In this document: in pieces, positions 13,801-25,400 of the stretch
Numbering within the stretch: the first letter of the stretch is position 1
Layout of the letters: every line of letters begins with the position of its first letter
NCBI GenBank assembly: GCA_047495785.1
Contig: JBLDXI010000015.1
Location: 5,022,001 to 5,086,000 of the forward strand
Origin: Lepidodermella squamata
Lineage: Eukaryota > Gastrotricha
Length of the DNA: 64,000 nucleotides
Direction of reading: 5' to 3'
The notes under the pieces: generated by a model
Told to the model about the DNA's origin: nothing
Databases searched by the model: none
What the model saw: only the letters and a program-made list of their open reading frames with translations
Program-made: the position numbers and the translations under genes

Positions 13801-16800
13801 TTGACAGTAAGAGGTGACGGACCACTGGCCATCAGCGCCGCACACAACACCGTCGCTGGGGCCGATGAGAATGTAGCCGGTGTCGCAGGTAATGCGGCCG
13901 CGTGCGCCAACGGTGTTGCCGGCGACGGAGATCGAGCCGCGCTGGATCGTAGGTGAGCCGCTGCATTTGAGACCAGAAGCGCGGCACGTTGCAGCAGGCG
14001 GCGTCCACGAGCCGTCCAACACGCACTTGATGGTGGCGTCGGCGCCCGACACGTCGTAGCCGTTTTCACACTGCAGGCGAGCAGTCGCGCCCGGATAGGC
14101 ACGGTCGCCGTCAAACACGTATCGCCCGTATGACACGGTTGGAATCTCGGCGCAAGCTGCACATATTGAAAACAAAACCGCAAATTAGTCATCAACACAT
14201 CGTTATCACACCATCTAATCTTCAAGCGCTACTAATTAAGTACGAAATAGATTTACAAAATAAAAACAAAAGACAAAAGCTGAGGAAGTTGTAACTCAAA
14301 ACACGCAAGACACCATTAATGAACGGAAGCGAGGCGGGTTTACGGACGGTGACAACACAGTCAACAAACTTGGAAGTTGCTCGCAATAGCCGGGATAGGC
14401 CGGCTGCCACTGACCGCGGTCGGTGCAAGTGATGACGATAGGCTCGCGGGCTGTGAAGCCGACGTCGCACTCGAGACTGGCGACGGCGCCGGGGACGACG
14501 CCATCGTCGGTGAGAGCACGGCGCCGAACGGCCGAGCCCGGGCTTTTCCACAACCCGATGACCGTGTAACGGCCATTCGAGATGTTCGGAAGCCCACTAC
14601 AACGAGCTTGGCCTGGTGAAGGATCATTAACCATTGCAATAATGAAATTAAGGTGACGTTTCGATTGAATCATTTTCAAGTGAGGAAGTGGTGATAAACA
14701 AGCAAAAAAATACGAGAGAATTTGTGACATACCTGCGACGCAGATTCCAGGCTGTTCCCAGTTGCCGGTCGAGTCGCACTTGATTGTCGTAGCATTGAAA
14801 GGCCGAAGACCAACTTGGCAGATAAGCGTAGCCGTCGTATCGACAGTGTATGGCTCGTCCGATGAGGGGCGGTAATAACCCTTGTTGACCTGGGGCAAGT
14901 TGTAGCATCCTAAAATTTGAGCAAAATGCCAACTAGTATCGGAAATGGATTCTGTGAATTTCGCTAACTTGTCCGCTGGCAAAGGCCTTGAGCTCCGTCC
15001 CAAGTGCCCTCATCGGTGCAAATCAAGGTCGCAGGTACTAGAAGTTTGTAGCCGTACTTGCAGTCGAAAGTTGCCCGGGTGCTGACAGGGTAAACGCCCG
15101 TGTCGCCAACAGCCAGGTTGTACGAATACTGAGCGCCAATATTTGTCGGTGGTTCTTGGCAGCCTGTAATTGAATTAAAAATACCCGTTAACAAATTGCA
15201 AGAGGGTAGCCGCCACACAAAAGCAAAAATCAAAACAGTTGGTTAGGCCCTATCAGCGGGATTATTTTTTTCACCACCAAGTGGAGGCGCATGCGTGGTG
15301 GTAGTATTAGGACTGACAACAAAAAAGGCAACACAAAAACGAAACGAAAAAATGCCGATTAAAAGCGTATTAAAAGCTACGAAGCTTCGCGATCAAAGAA
15401 ACGCGATTTTGAACTAGGCGTGTGCGAGCGGTTATTCTTGGTAGGTGATGTTGTGCGCCGTCACGGCACACGAGTAAAAGGCACAACACGCAACGACGAG
15501 GAGGGTCGACGTTTCTTACCGGCAGGCGTGCAATCTGGCGGGCGCGTCCACGTTCCGTCAGACTGACAGAAGACGACGCGGGGGCCTGTGTCAATGCGGA
15601 AGCCCGGCGCACACGTCACCGTGCGCTGGGCGCTGATGTAAGACTCGCCGCTTTCGATTCGGCCATTGCGAATCGCCGGCACAGGACCGCAGGAACCTGA
15701 TTTTTCAGTTTCATTCACATTTCACATGATTGTTGATTAGGCAGATTAGGGTTATAAGGCGGAGCGATTAATAAAGATTCTATCTACTATCAACTATACC
15801 CCAACTAAAAGGTCAGTCGGGATCAGTATTTAGGTTTAGAATTAAATTGTCGACTTGTTAAAATCATTAGTTGCATTTAAAAGTGGTTTTTTCGAGGTTC
15901 ATCGAGACGGTGGGGGTGAAACTGACCTCGCGATCCGCCAGCAGCGCCTACAACACAACGTGGCGGCGGGCTGCTCCAGTAAGAGTCCGACTGGCACGTG
16001 ATTGTCGAGCCGCCGCTTCGAACGTAGCCGGGATTGCAAACCACGGTTCGAGTGCTGTTGCAAGTTGACAAACCGTCGCTGATCGCACCGTTTTCGATCG
16101 TTGGCAAACCGTCAGCGCCGCACTCTACAACCAATATTTAGGACGATCCCAGGTGGAATTAGACAAAGGAACTTACCGACGATCTTGCAGTAGAGCTGGG
16201 TCGTTGTCCACAGCAGCTGACGACCGCATCGAATGAACGGTGTTGATTGTCCAGCGCGTTCGTAGCAGTCATTGCAGCGCATTTCCAACACGGCGCCGAC
16301 GCTGCGGTTCGTCGCAGCACCCTCGCCAGTCGGCAGTTTGTTCACCACCCAGTAGCCATTGCCGATGATCGGAGGATCGGGGCAGGCAGCTGTAGTAAAA
16401 TAAGCAAATATCTCAAAGTTTCTGGAAAAATCGGAAATAACTCACATGACTCTTCGGCTTCTTGTTCGTTACCACACAGGCAGGTCGGCGGTTTCGGCTG
16501 CCACTGGCCTGACTCACTGCAGCGAAGTTCGGCAACGCCGAGCATGACGCAGTCGGGCCGTGTGCACTTGTAAGTTGCGATCGAGTTGAATAGGCGAGAC
16601 GAGAATTGGCGCGTTGCCATGTTCACCTGGGGAGGGTGTGGGCAGACGAGCGGCAGGCAAGATGGCGGTGTCGACCACTGGCCGTCCGATTGGCAAACGA
16701 TGCGTGGGAAGTTCTGCATAACGTAGCCGTCCATACAGTCGTACCACCGCTCCGTGCCTTCCTTCGTGCCCTGGCCGCGGAGCAGAGCGTTCTCGACAGC

Positions 16801-19464
16801 AGTCGGTTCGCCACAGTCAACGGTCGAGGCGTGTTCGCTCGGTTGGATGGGGTTGCACACTGGCGGACGGGTCCACTGGCCGGAGTCGAGACACACGATC
16901 ACGCTGTTTCCGGTCATGACGAAGCCAGAATCGCACTTGTATTGCCGGGTATCGCCGTACTGTTGGCCGCCACTGCCGCCGCTCAGATGGCCACCAGCAA
17001 CATCTGGCGGCTTGCCACACCTGCTCGCCGACGCCTGGGTAGTTTTCGGCGCTTCCGTCGTCGCCGTTGTAGTGGTCGACGGTTCAGCGGTTGTCGTAGT
17101 CGTTGGCTTGGGGATTGGCAAGCAGCGAGCAGGCAGGCTCCAAATGCCACCCTTCTCGCAAGTAACGGTCGGAATAGCGGTATCAAGCAGACGGTAGCCG
17201 TCATGGCAGCGAACGTTGCGAGTGGCACCGATTTCGCTCGAGCCTCCGCCGACATGTCCGTTCTCCACCGATGGAACGTCGCCGCAGGTGGACTTGACGC
17301 AACGCGGGGTGCGAGACCATTCGCCTTCGCGGCACGTCACTGTAGCACGGCCATCCTCCATCTCGTAGCCGGCCTGGCAAGCGTAGGTAATCGTCTGTTC
17401 GACAATCTTCAACACACGAGCGTTGTGAACAATTGGTGGCGGTGGGCAAGCATCAGCAGCCGTGCTTTCGATCACCGCAGACATGAGCACCAATCGCTGT
17501 TGCATGGTCTCGCCAAAGTCCTGAACAGGCTGGCTGTCGGCGTCTTGTTTGGAAATGCGAGCTCGGAAGCAGTTGGTGAAGTCTTCTGGTGCGAAGCCCT
17601 CGCTCTCGTCCTGATCGGCAAAGCCAACCGAACCAGCCCGAGCGGATGAGTCGTACATAACACCGATGAGATCGCCAGGCTGCACGGCGATTCGCTCAGT
17701 CTCGGCAACATCGAAGCTCTTAAGGCCAAGAATGTTCGGATAGACCTGGTTGTAGCCGACAAGGCGATACTTCCGCTTGCCGCCGCTGACCGCACGCCAA
17801 ACGCTCAGGTAGGTTGGGGTGCTGTCGTCGGCAGCTGACATGATCTGCCAGCGCTTGATGCGGCCAGCGCATGGCGCCATGACGTTCGGGCAGACATTAA
17901 GCCAGACGCCGGGGCGGCGGCTCGGAACTCGGTTCGAGAGGTTCGGTCCGATTTGACACGAGTCACCTGCGGCAGAAGCTTGAACAGGCGAGTGGGCCAT
18001 CGCCATTTCAGCGAGTTGGCTTGGTGGCAGCGCAGCAGGCCGGGCGTTGTTAGAGCGCTGGTTCGCAATACGAGCCGATCCGCCCTGCACGTGAGCTCTG
18101 ATCAACACGAGGCGTTTAGTCTGAGTATCGCCAAAGTCAAGCGCGTTGGACGAAGAGCGGACATCCTCGACGAAAATGCGCTTTTTGACGCAGATCTGCA
18201 GGTCAGAAACGCGGTAGCCGTCGAGGACACGCTCATCGACGAATGGCACAACGCCGATAGAGGTTGCCGAGTCGTAAAGTACACCGAGCACATCGCCGGT
18301 TTGCACGGCGAAACGCTCAGCTGGTGGCACGTCGTAAGAAGCCGGGCCGAAGTGTGTTGCGATAACGCGAGTCATACCCACAAGGTTGAATTTGGTGCGC
18401 GAACCGGCGGCAGGCCGGAAGACGGCTAGATAGGCGGGGGTGCCGTCTTCGAGCGCACTGAAAAACTCCCAGCGGAATAACTGGCCGTCACAGGCGATAG
18501 TCATAGTCGGGCAAACGTTGAGGAAGTTTCCAGGGATGCGGCTGATCGGCTCTGCCTGGATCGGAACGCCGGTCGTGCAAGTTCCACCGGGACGTGCGAC
18601 CGAGGTCGCGAAGTCCTGTGACGAGTCGCCGTAGGTTGACTGTTGTATCGGCGCATCGGTAGCACGGCGTGGCGACGGCGGGGGCTGCGGAGAGTACGAC
18701 GAATCGGAAACTTCAGCAATGGCCTGCATCATGAGAATGCGGTCGACGTAAGCTTCGCCCAGTGAGAAAATCTTTCCGGGTACATCGAGATCTTGGCCGA
18801 AGACAGCGACCGTGACGCAGTTGTCACGCTCGCGGTCTGTGTAGCCAAGCGTCGCCCATGGTACGACGCCGCCGTAAGAGCGCGGGTCGTAAGCGACTCC
18901 GACGAAATCGCCCGGTAGCACACGGATTTGCTCCTCTGGATCTGTCAGTACGATCTCAACGTAGCCTTTTTGGTTCATCTGGCGCGAGACCTTGCCGACG
19001 AAGGTGTAAACGCCGGCCTCGCCAGTCGGTCGCCACACGATAAGGTGGGCCGACATTCCGTTGTCTTTTATGCTCAGCATGCGCCAGCGAACCAAAAAAC
19101 CGGCACACTTGAACGTCATGGTGGGGCACGCGACCATTGCCACACCGGGGATGCGCGGCGCTACACCTTTCCTTAAGTCTTTTCCAGCAGCACATTGATC
19201 TATTGACAAAAAATCATGAGGCTATTAATAGATGTGGTACATAGGCAAGAAAAAAAACTGACTCGATTCGAGAGCGGGAGGTAGCGAAGTGTTTTCCTCG
19301 TAGAATAGGGCGTTTTCAACGGGTCCGTGATCATCAGCGAGAGACGCGTGCGCGGCAGGCGCGGCACGGTCGAACAGCAGTAACGCAAGGACGGCGTAAA
19401 CGACGGCGCCAGCGTGGCGCCACTTGGTCGTCGACGGCCGCCGTTGCAGCGAAAATCGGCGCAT
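4829..19464 (-). CDS. Giant CCP/sushi type I membrane protein with seven copies of an unnamed module
   Basis: I join 24 exons in frame: 19263-19464, 16446-19199, 16177-16389, 15927-16124, 15520-15696, 14969-15163, 14733-14909, 14370-14612, 13794-14156, 13477-13656, 12939-13112, 12620-12790, 12222-12416, 11664-11831, 11324-11527, 10122-11114, 8867-9853, 7914-8813, 7555-7861, 6937-7139, 6455-6631, 5406-6398, 5147-5342 and 4829-5087. The sum is 10,629 nt, 3,542 residues. Exon 1 encodes an N-terminal signal peptide with a hydrophobic core (AVVYAVLALLLF). Then come three tandem copies of an unnamed module, five CCPs with a Thr-rich mucin-like linker between the second and third, about 21 further CCPs mostly one per exon, four more modules alternating with CCPs, a Cys-rich EGF/EB-like stalk, one transmembrane helix and a basic-flanked tail of about 95 residues. 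CCPs show the C-G-x-P, G-Y/F, C and final W-x-x-P-x-C pattern. It is probably a cell-surface adhesion or recognition protein; its ligand is unknown. I infer one gene because frames and phases agree throughout; a split into several genes is possible but less likely. Confidence 0.85.
5147..5898 (-). other. Cys-rich stalk and transmembrane helix of the CCP protein
   Basis: After module 7, the 3' part of exon 5406-6398 encodes three Cys-rich repeats of EGF/EB-like spacing (CVCKPGFWP, CVCMPDFEP, CKCLPDFRE), then a Ser-rich segment. Exon 5147-5342 encodes a hydrophobic helix (LPAVLASLAAICIGGVF and on) followed by the stop-transfer cluster RRKRQR. This places the modules and CCPs outside the cell and the last exon inside. 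Confidence 0.75.
5899..6398 (-). other. Unnamed module, copy 7
   Basis: Starts with CDWN, then GCQGWIKRWEFFST, VHLAVWRK, a variable loop and the hallmark PGDYIGFHYN, ending near RAYIINQQE. It is the copy nearest the membrane and is followed in the same exon by the Cys-rich stalk. Confidence 0.75.
6455..6631 (-). other. Single CCP exon between modules 6 and 7
   Basis: This 177-nt exon encodes one full CCP (SCGRLPNVPNARV ... GQWTDPPVCKP) flanked by TTTCAG acceptor and GTAAAA donor, both phase 1. It lacks an internal ATG, so it is easy to miss when searching for open frames. Confidence 0.8.
6937..7861 (-). other. Unnamed module, copy 6, split by an intron
   Basis: Encoded by exons 7555-7861 and 6937-7139. 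It starts with CAAG, then FDCPGVVTRWNFFS, VIYLGVWRK, YRLVGYTKV and KGDVIGVHYK. The 415-nt intron interrupts the copy right after this hallmark in phase 2, unlike most other introns of the gene, which are phase 1 and lie between domains. Confidence 0.7.
8105..8619 (-). other. Unnamed module, copy 5
   Basis: Starts with CVAG, then FKFNCSARIKEWHFWA, IYLSMWRS, YYLVGSNRV and a diverged hallmark ADSFLGIHF in which the usual Gly-Asp is lost. It sits between two CCP domains inside one exon (7914-8813). Confidence 0.7.
8867..9443 (-). other. Unnamed module, copy 4
   Basis: Starts with CRIG, then LACPTLAATCGG, SWVFYSAL, GLRVYRP, a longer central loop, and PGDFIGIHYYD. It follows two CCP domains in the same exon, ends the exon, and is longer than copies 1-3. 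Confidence 0.7.
9853..17450 (-). repeat. CCP/sushi domain array, about 24 repeats
   Basis: Starting at about 17450 in exon 2 (CPPPPIVHNARV) and continuing to 10122, exons encode a run of CCP domains, many exactly one per exon (e.g. 16177-16389, 15927-16124, 15520-15696, 14969-15163, 14733-14909, 13477-13656, 12222-12416). The exon at 10122-11114 carries five. Each repeat has four cysteines, a G-Y/F before the third strand and a W near the last Cys. A Thr-rich, probably O-glycosylated linker lies near 17020-17115. Confidence 0.85.
17467..17958 (-). other. Unnamed module, copy 3
   Basis: Starts with CQIG, then NVCPNVMAPCAG, KRWQIMSA, YLSVWRA, YRLVGYNQV, PGDLIGVMYD and a closing RLVLMSAVI strand. 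It directly precedes the first CCP domain, still within exon 2. Copies 2 and 3 look closest to each other and probably arose by tandem duplication. Confidence 0.75.
18085..18579 (-). other. Unnamed module, copy 2
   Basis: Same pattern as copy 1: CTTG at the start, NVCPTMTIACDG, FRWEFFSA, YLAVFRP, FNLVGMTRV, TGDVLGVLYD, and a closing RLVLIRAHV strand. It lies in the same large exon, separated from copy 1 by a Pro/Ser-rich linker. Confidence 0.75.
18712..19194 (-). other. Unnamed module, copy 1
   Basis: About 161 residues. It opens with a Cys-x-x-Gly element (CAAG), then VACPTMTFKCAG, the core RWRMLS, the strand AHLIVWRP, the YTFVGKV strand and the hallmark PGDFVGVAYD. It ends with a YVDRILMMQA strand. 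The alternation of short hydrophobic strands suggests a beta-sandwich. I do not recognise it as a named domain. Confidence 0.75.
19263..19464 (-). other. Exon 1 of the CCP gene: signal peptide
   Basis: The ATG at 19464 opens a short basic stretch, then a hydrophobic core (AVVYAVLALLLF) and small residues ending in AAHA, a good signal-peptidase site. The exon ends with donor GTCAGT in phase 1, and exon 2 begins at 19199 after an ATAG acceptor, so the split codon reads Asn. Confidence 0.8.
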
Positions 19465-22400
19465 GGTCGTAGGTAAGCAGCAGCGAGCCTCACTCGTTTC
19501 AGGTTAACTCGTGCTCGATAGTGAGGCTTGGTTGATGGTTGCCTATCGTTTTATCTGCTTTAATGCACGCAGGTAGAAGTGTTGCGTCTAACAAGAACGC
19601 CACTAATTCTGAGCAGCGTTTTTCTCAATAAATAAAAAAGAGAACCTATCAAATGGGGTAAAAAGACCAAAAAAATGAGCTCGAAATACAATTGTCTTCA
19701 TATCAAATGCCGGTTAGTGCCGTGTCAAACGCGGTTGGTAGATGGATTGACGAGAAAAAACTCTAGAAGAAAGCGATATGTCACCGCGGTTCTTGAGCAG
19801 ATGAGCGCTCATCAGGACACGCTGGCCACCGCGGCTGTCAATGAGCGGGTCATCGGCGAGTGCGCTGGGCGCTGAATGCCGGCTATCCGTGGGCGTGCGA
19901 GGCACTCGACTGGGGAGCGTCAATGGCGCCGCGCAGCAGAAAACACGGCGCTCGCGTTGAAAGGCGCTGGGAATTCGCCGACGACGAGAAAAGTCGACTC
20001 GTCAGTGAGTGATGGATGGCGTTAATTTGAAAGTCTACTCGACATTACGACAACGTGCGCGAAAAGACAGCGCGCGATGAATATTTTATGAATTTTGTTT
20101 ACGGGCGTCGCGGCCCTTGGCTGAAAGACGACAGCGAAGATGACGACGATGACGACAACGGCGAAACAGCAGAAGCAGTTGTTTTGCGGCGAAAAAGGCG
20201 CGCCTTTGGTTGTTTGTATTTTGGGCAGGCCGGTGCGCCGGCATGTCAATTTCCTTTTTGTCAATGCCGATGGCACATACGTGAATGAGATAGCCGGCCT
20301 GCGACTAAAGCGAGCATATTAAAGGCGATGCAAGACGACGACTGTGTCGCAGCAGATACTTGTGTTTATTGTTATTATTTTGGTTTGATAACGAGCAGCC
20401 GATCTGCCTTAATAAACGTAAACCGAGCGATATTGGCCGGACAGCAGCAGGTAATATTCCTTAGAAAAACAATAACAAAGCGCAATAATACAAGTCGCTC
20501 CCACGTAAAAACAATGCTACACCTATAACGATCGGCTAGTTGGCCCGAAAAACAGAGTAAAAAATAAACACGGACAAGCTGTGAAAGCGCATTCAAAGCA
20601 AGTACCTACCCATTCATGGGGCTAAACGGCTTATAATAGCATGAAAGAGAATCTACTGTCGATGGCAAGATCAAGGCCAGAGATCAAGACGCGCTTAAAA
20701 CAAGCCTTAAAACACATTCTGCTTCTGATTGCGGCTAGCGTAATTATTGTTGACGTTTGACGTTGCCTACATCGAGCTGCTTGTGATGCGCGTATAAGTA
20801 ATAAATATTAAATGCCGGTTAGTTTTTTTCGCTCTTCGCCTTGGTGTTCGCAGCACTTGACATGGGGCCGAACGAGCGGCACACGCGAGATTATTACAGG
20901 AGCAATAAGGAACGAGAGCCACGAAATGTGTGTCACGGCAGCGCGAGATGATGTAGTAGAGGTAAGAAGGGGCGGTGGTCGGTGCTGGTAGCAGCACTGG
21001 GCAATGTCGCGCCATAATTCGACAGTAAAGTTGAAATTAGCATTTTGTTATCTAACTACAATGGGTAGTAGGCGGCAGTAGAGGGAGCGTAGTAAAAAAC
21101 AAACTCGTCGCAGAGATAGTTACCAACACATAAGACAACAACGCTCGCAGCCGGCCGGTGAATAGCTCTATTCAGGAATTTCATGGAAGAATTTGGAGCT
21201 GACAACGACAGCACAGATGAAGAAAGCCAGATAGGCATCGGCTAGGTGATATTATTATACATAATTTCGGTGTTTTTATTGTTTGTTATAGAGACGAAAT
21301 AATAAAAATTGTTGAACTGCGGCTGTGCGCACAATAGCGAAGCATTTTAATAAACACAGCTAGCCGAGCTTCGACGTCGTGGCACAAAGGCGCCAAAAAC
21401 GACGTTCATTGTAGGAAGTGCGCGGCGTTGACGCCGTTTGACGACGGCCCATTACACCGCATGATGCGTTAGAGAAGCGTTAAAGAAACGCGCTCATTAG
21501 CAATGCGCTTGTGGGCCGATTTCTTTCTCTCTTCTTCCACGCAAAAACAAATAAACTCGTGCGAGCGCGCGCGCGCAGAAAGGACCCGCGCCAGGAAGCC
21601 AGCAACTGCGCTTGATCTCTATCTTGAAGAAGAAACAAAGAAAGAGAGAAAGAAAGAGAGAAAGACCGAAAATAATGAATTGCAAGAGTTAATTTTGGGT
21701 AGCGCAGTTTACTAATTTACTAGTTGTATTACCGCTACAGTGTACGCGCGGTGACAAGCGCGCTATGTGAGGGCGCTCGAGCGTTGAAATTCGAGTGCAA
21801 CAAAACGAGAACGCGAAGTTGCCCGGCGTGAGTTCATTTATTGCCGTGGCAGTGTAGCTGTTACAATTTCAGCGGCACTGCGCGTCGACGCACGGGCCCA
21901 AAAGCACTGCTGCTGCTCTTTCCCGTGCGACTGCCGCTGCGCTTCGCCGCAGCCGCAACACAACCACCACCACCACCACCACAACCAGGTAAATTGGCGA
22001 TGAGCTATCACAAGCCGCTAGCTACGCAGCTGCTGAGTACCTTCTTCAGCTGAGATAGCCTCTTTAGCAGGACTGACTAGGCAATTAAAAACAATGCAGC
22101 AAGGTAACAATGGAGATGACTAGTATCAAAACCTAAAAAGTTTTGAGAAGGTTCTCCTTACTTCAAAACCGTAATGGCTTTTCTCACGGTTGAGAGCAGC
22201 AAAAACAATGGAAGAGCCTAAAACCATGTCAACTGGGGTCTGGAACACGGCGGAAATGCAGAGACTTGAGAACTTGAATCTGGAAACGCCTAGAACTGCC
22301 AAAACTTCAAAATTCAAAATATCGAAAACTTATAACCTTGCAGAACCGATTGTCCCGCATTTAAGTGTAGAAAGTAATTGAAGCTCATGATCACGCGAAA

Positions 22401-25400
22401 TGGAAAATGGAAAATATTCAAAATATGTGTTACTTCAAACTATGCCTAAAATTACAAATTTCTTATTGAGACGATGTTTGCAAAATTCTGAGCTGGAAAT
22501 TAACCGAGTTTCTGATGCTATAGGTGACTATAAAGTAACTTGCTGCGATGATGACTTGGAATCGGTGGTTCGAAGTTTGATCCTTCGCTAATTTCCAAGT
22601 TAATAAAATAGGTATATCAAACTTCTACCTAGAAAAAGAATAAACTAAAAATTAACTGACAGTTAGGAATATAATATTAAACACTGTTTACTCTAAAGTT
22701 GCTTTCTAAAAGATTTGGTTAATATGCTTGACAGCTGAAGCGCGAGTAATGTCAGCTGGTAATGGTTTTGAACGTGCAAAGGAACGACTGAAAGTGAAAG
22801 TTGTCACGTGCAAGGTCTTAAATAGGTGACTGGCGTCAACGCTGGTTTGGTCAATAGCTGACCTCATAAGCGCTGACGAACGGGAGGACAGTCGCACTGA
22901 TGGCACTGCTATATTAGGCTGTTTGAGGACTGCTTAATTGACTGCGCAAGTTAATTGCCCGCGCGAATAATAGGCCTGAGGTCAGCTGCGGATCGCTTTC
23001 ACGGCGCCGGCGTGTGTGGCTCAAACGTCAACGCTCAAACGCTCATCGCCAGAGATTGCGTCACGGCCGAGCGCGATGGCAATTCGAGATGAAGCCGCGA
23101 TGGAGTCCCCGCATACCTGCGCAGGGGCCAAGCGCGGCGAGTGGGTGTCATCGCACGGTTATGACGAACAACGCGGAAAGAGCAATAAACTTGTTGTCTG
23201 CGGCCGCCGTCACCGTCGGCGTGCTGATGTGCATCGGCCGGAGAATTTATGCGCGGCCAGCCGTGTCGACGAGGACACGCCGCGGCGTCGACGGGCCGCC
23301 AGCGAGCGAGCGAACGAAAGAGCGCGCGCGATGACAAGTCAATAAAAGGCCAAACAACGGTTACGGGCGATGAGCAGCGCGATAACAGCCGTTGTCATCA
23401 GGTGAGCGGCTAACAAAGGTGCAGCAGCATCGTGCAAAATAATCAACTGCCGCCGCTGTTCGAAGACTTGATTAGCGCACGTTAATGACAGGTCAGCCGG
23501 TGGTTACGCCGAAAAATCGCTGCCTTCATTAGCAGCGTGCGCAACAAAAGCGCATCAACAACAAGAAGTGTTGGGTTAGCGCACGGACACTGAACAAGAC
23601 AACGAGCGATTCGGTTACAGCTCATCGTGCCGCGCTTTGATGACAATGGTCTCGCTTCCAGCCGCCGCTCGTTTCCAGTCGCTTCCATCCATTCGATTGA
23701 CGCGCGCGCTTCACGCCGGTGCAATGCGACACTTTTGGCGCGTCGTAGCATTTCGCAACCGAACAACGGAAAAATCACGTCGCACGCATAACCGCTATTT
23801 TCAGCAGTGTTGGTAGGTTCAAGTAGTAACAATAATCATCCATCGCCGTTTGCATCACCTAGAAAGAGGAAAGTTCGAGAAAAAAGTGGGCGCATGGAAT
23901 TCATTGAAGTTAAGTATACAGTACATAGGTATCCAATTTACGGTAAGCGGAAACCGCAGACATAACAGGTTGCCGTTGTTTTCAAGCCCCGCGCCATCAT
24001 CGTTGAATGTTATATTTAGCAACAGAAAAATTAACGCGCCAGGCAAATAAATTGATGGCAAACATGATCGCCGTCGACGTGGCTTTTCTGACAAGCCGCG
24101 GCTGTTTGTTGAAAAATAGGCAAAGCCAACAACGACGTCGTCGACTTGACGCAGCAGGCAAATAGCTGACAATGGGCTTCGCGCTCTCAGGCACGTCATC
24201 ACCGGCTATTGTTGTCAGTTTTTTGTGACTAAATGCGCGCTAATCGTGAAAATAATGTCGCCCAGGTTGTTGGACACCTCTCTCTCTTTCTCGCTCGCTG
24301 CGTGTTATTTGCGCTTCCTGTGTATAAGAGCAGTAATGTGCAGAGCCTAGTTGTGGCGGTGGTGGTGGTGGTGAGGATGGCAGACATAATCATGCGCGAG
24401 AGAAAAAAAGTGCTGCCGAAACGCGCGCTCGTTCGCCGTCGAGCTGTGCGCCAAGCGTTGTCGCTCTTGTCGAGTGTCAAACGATTATCGGAAAAAGAGG
24501 CGCGCTCGCTTATTTACACCTTTGAGCGCCTGAATGGTTCATCGGCGCACCACGTGGTCGCGTGATTGACGAGACGACTTAGCAGCCCGTGTAGTTAGTA
24601 GTTAGTGAGCGAGGCCTGAAGTGGCCGTGCACTTGGCCATGGGCCATGAAATATGGATGCACTTGCCAAGGACGCTAAGGCGCGCGAATTTATTTTTCCG
24701 ATTCGCGCGCGCGCGCTCGATCGCTCGCGTTAATGTTTAATCGTGTTGTTTCGCCGTCTTCGGCGCCCGCGCGCGCGTCGCAGCAGGTAGAAGTGCCGAC
24801 GTCCTCATCGTCCTCATCCTCGCTGTTGTTGATGTTGACGTCGTTGTTGCGTTGTTGTGGCACATCGATCGATCGGCAATGTGACGCGCGCCAACTTCTT
24901 CCGATCGCAACAGCGCCGAACATCCGCCCGCTCGTCTTTTGGCCAGCGCTCGTCGGCTGCCGACGATGTAACAATTAGCCAGCGCGTGCTATTGTTCCAC
25001 TCGGCGCCGAGAATATTTTATTAGAGTGAGACGATGCCGAGTTAGTTTACGTCAACAGTATCAAGCGCGAGTTTATTGCTTTATTGGCTTTCACCGCCCG
25101 GTCTTCGCTAATAGCTTCACTTCACCTAGGCTGCCTGCCTGACTGCATGGCACCAGCGCACAACATCGACAGGGCGTTTTCTGCTCGCGACGAGATGAGT
25201 GTGCATAAATAACGCACCGAGGGCTGTGCGAGTAAACTTTATGACACCCATCGTAATAATAATATCCTAATCTCGCCAGCGGTTTTCCTGCGCTAGCGCG
25301 TTCGAGTGCAACAAGGCTTCATTCGCGCGTTCCACTTGAACTCACAAATCACGGCCTGGCGATGAAAAAAGCGACTCTGACACGGCGCTGCGTTATAGTA

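Noticed and set aside
20055-20288. Acidic frame (EDDDDDDNGE) upstream of the CCP gene
   Set aside because: The acidic run comes from a GATGACGAC trinucleotide stretch. There is no domain, and other frames are equally open.
24233-24565. 110-codon frame with a Val-rich helix and basic tail
   Set aside because: The Val run is a GGTGGT trinucleotide repeat. The rest is Arg-rich as expected from GC-rich DNA. No homologous motif.
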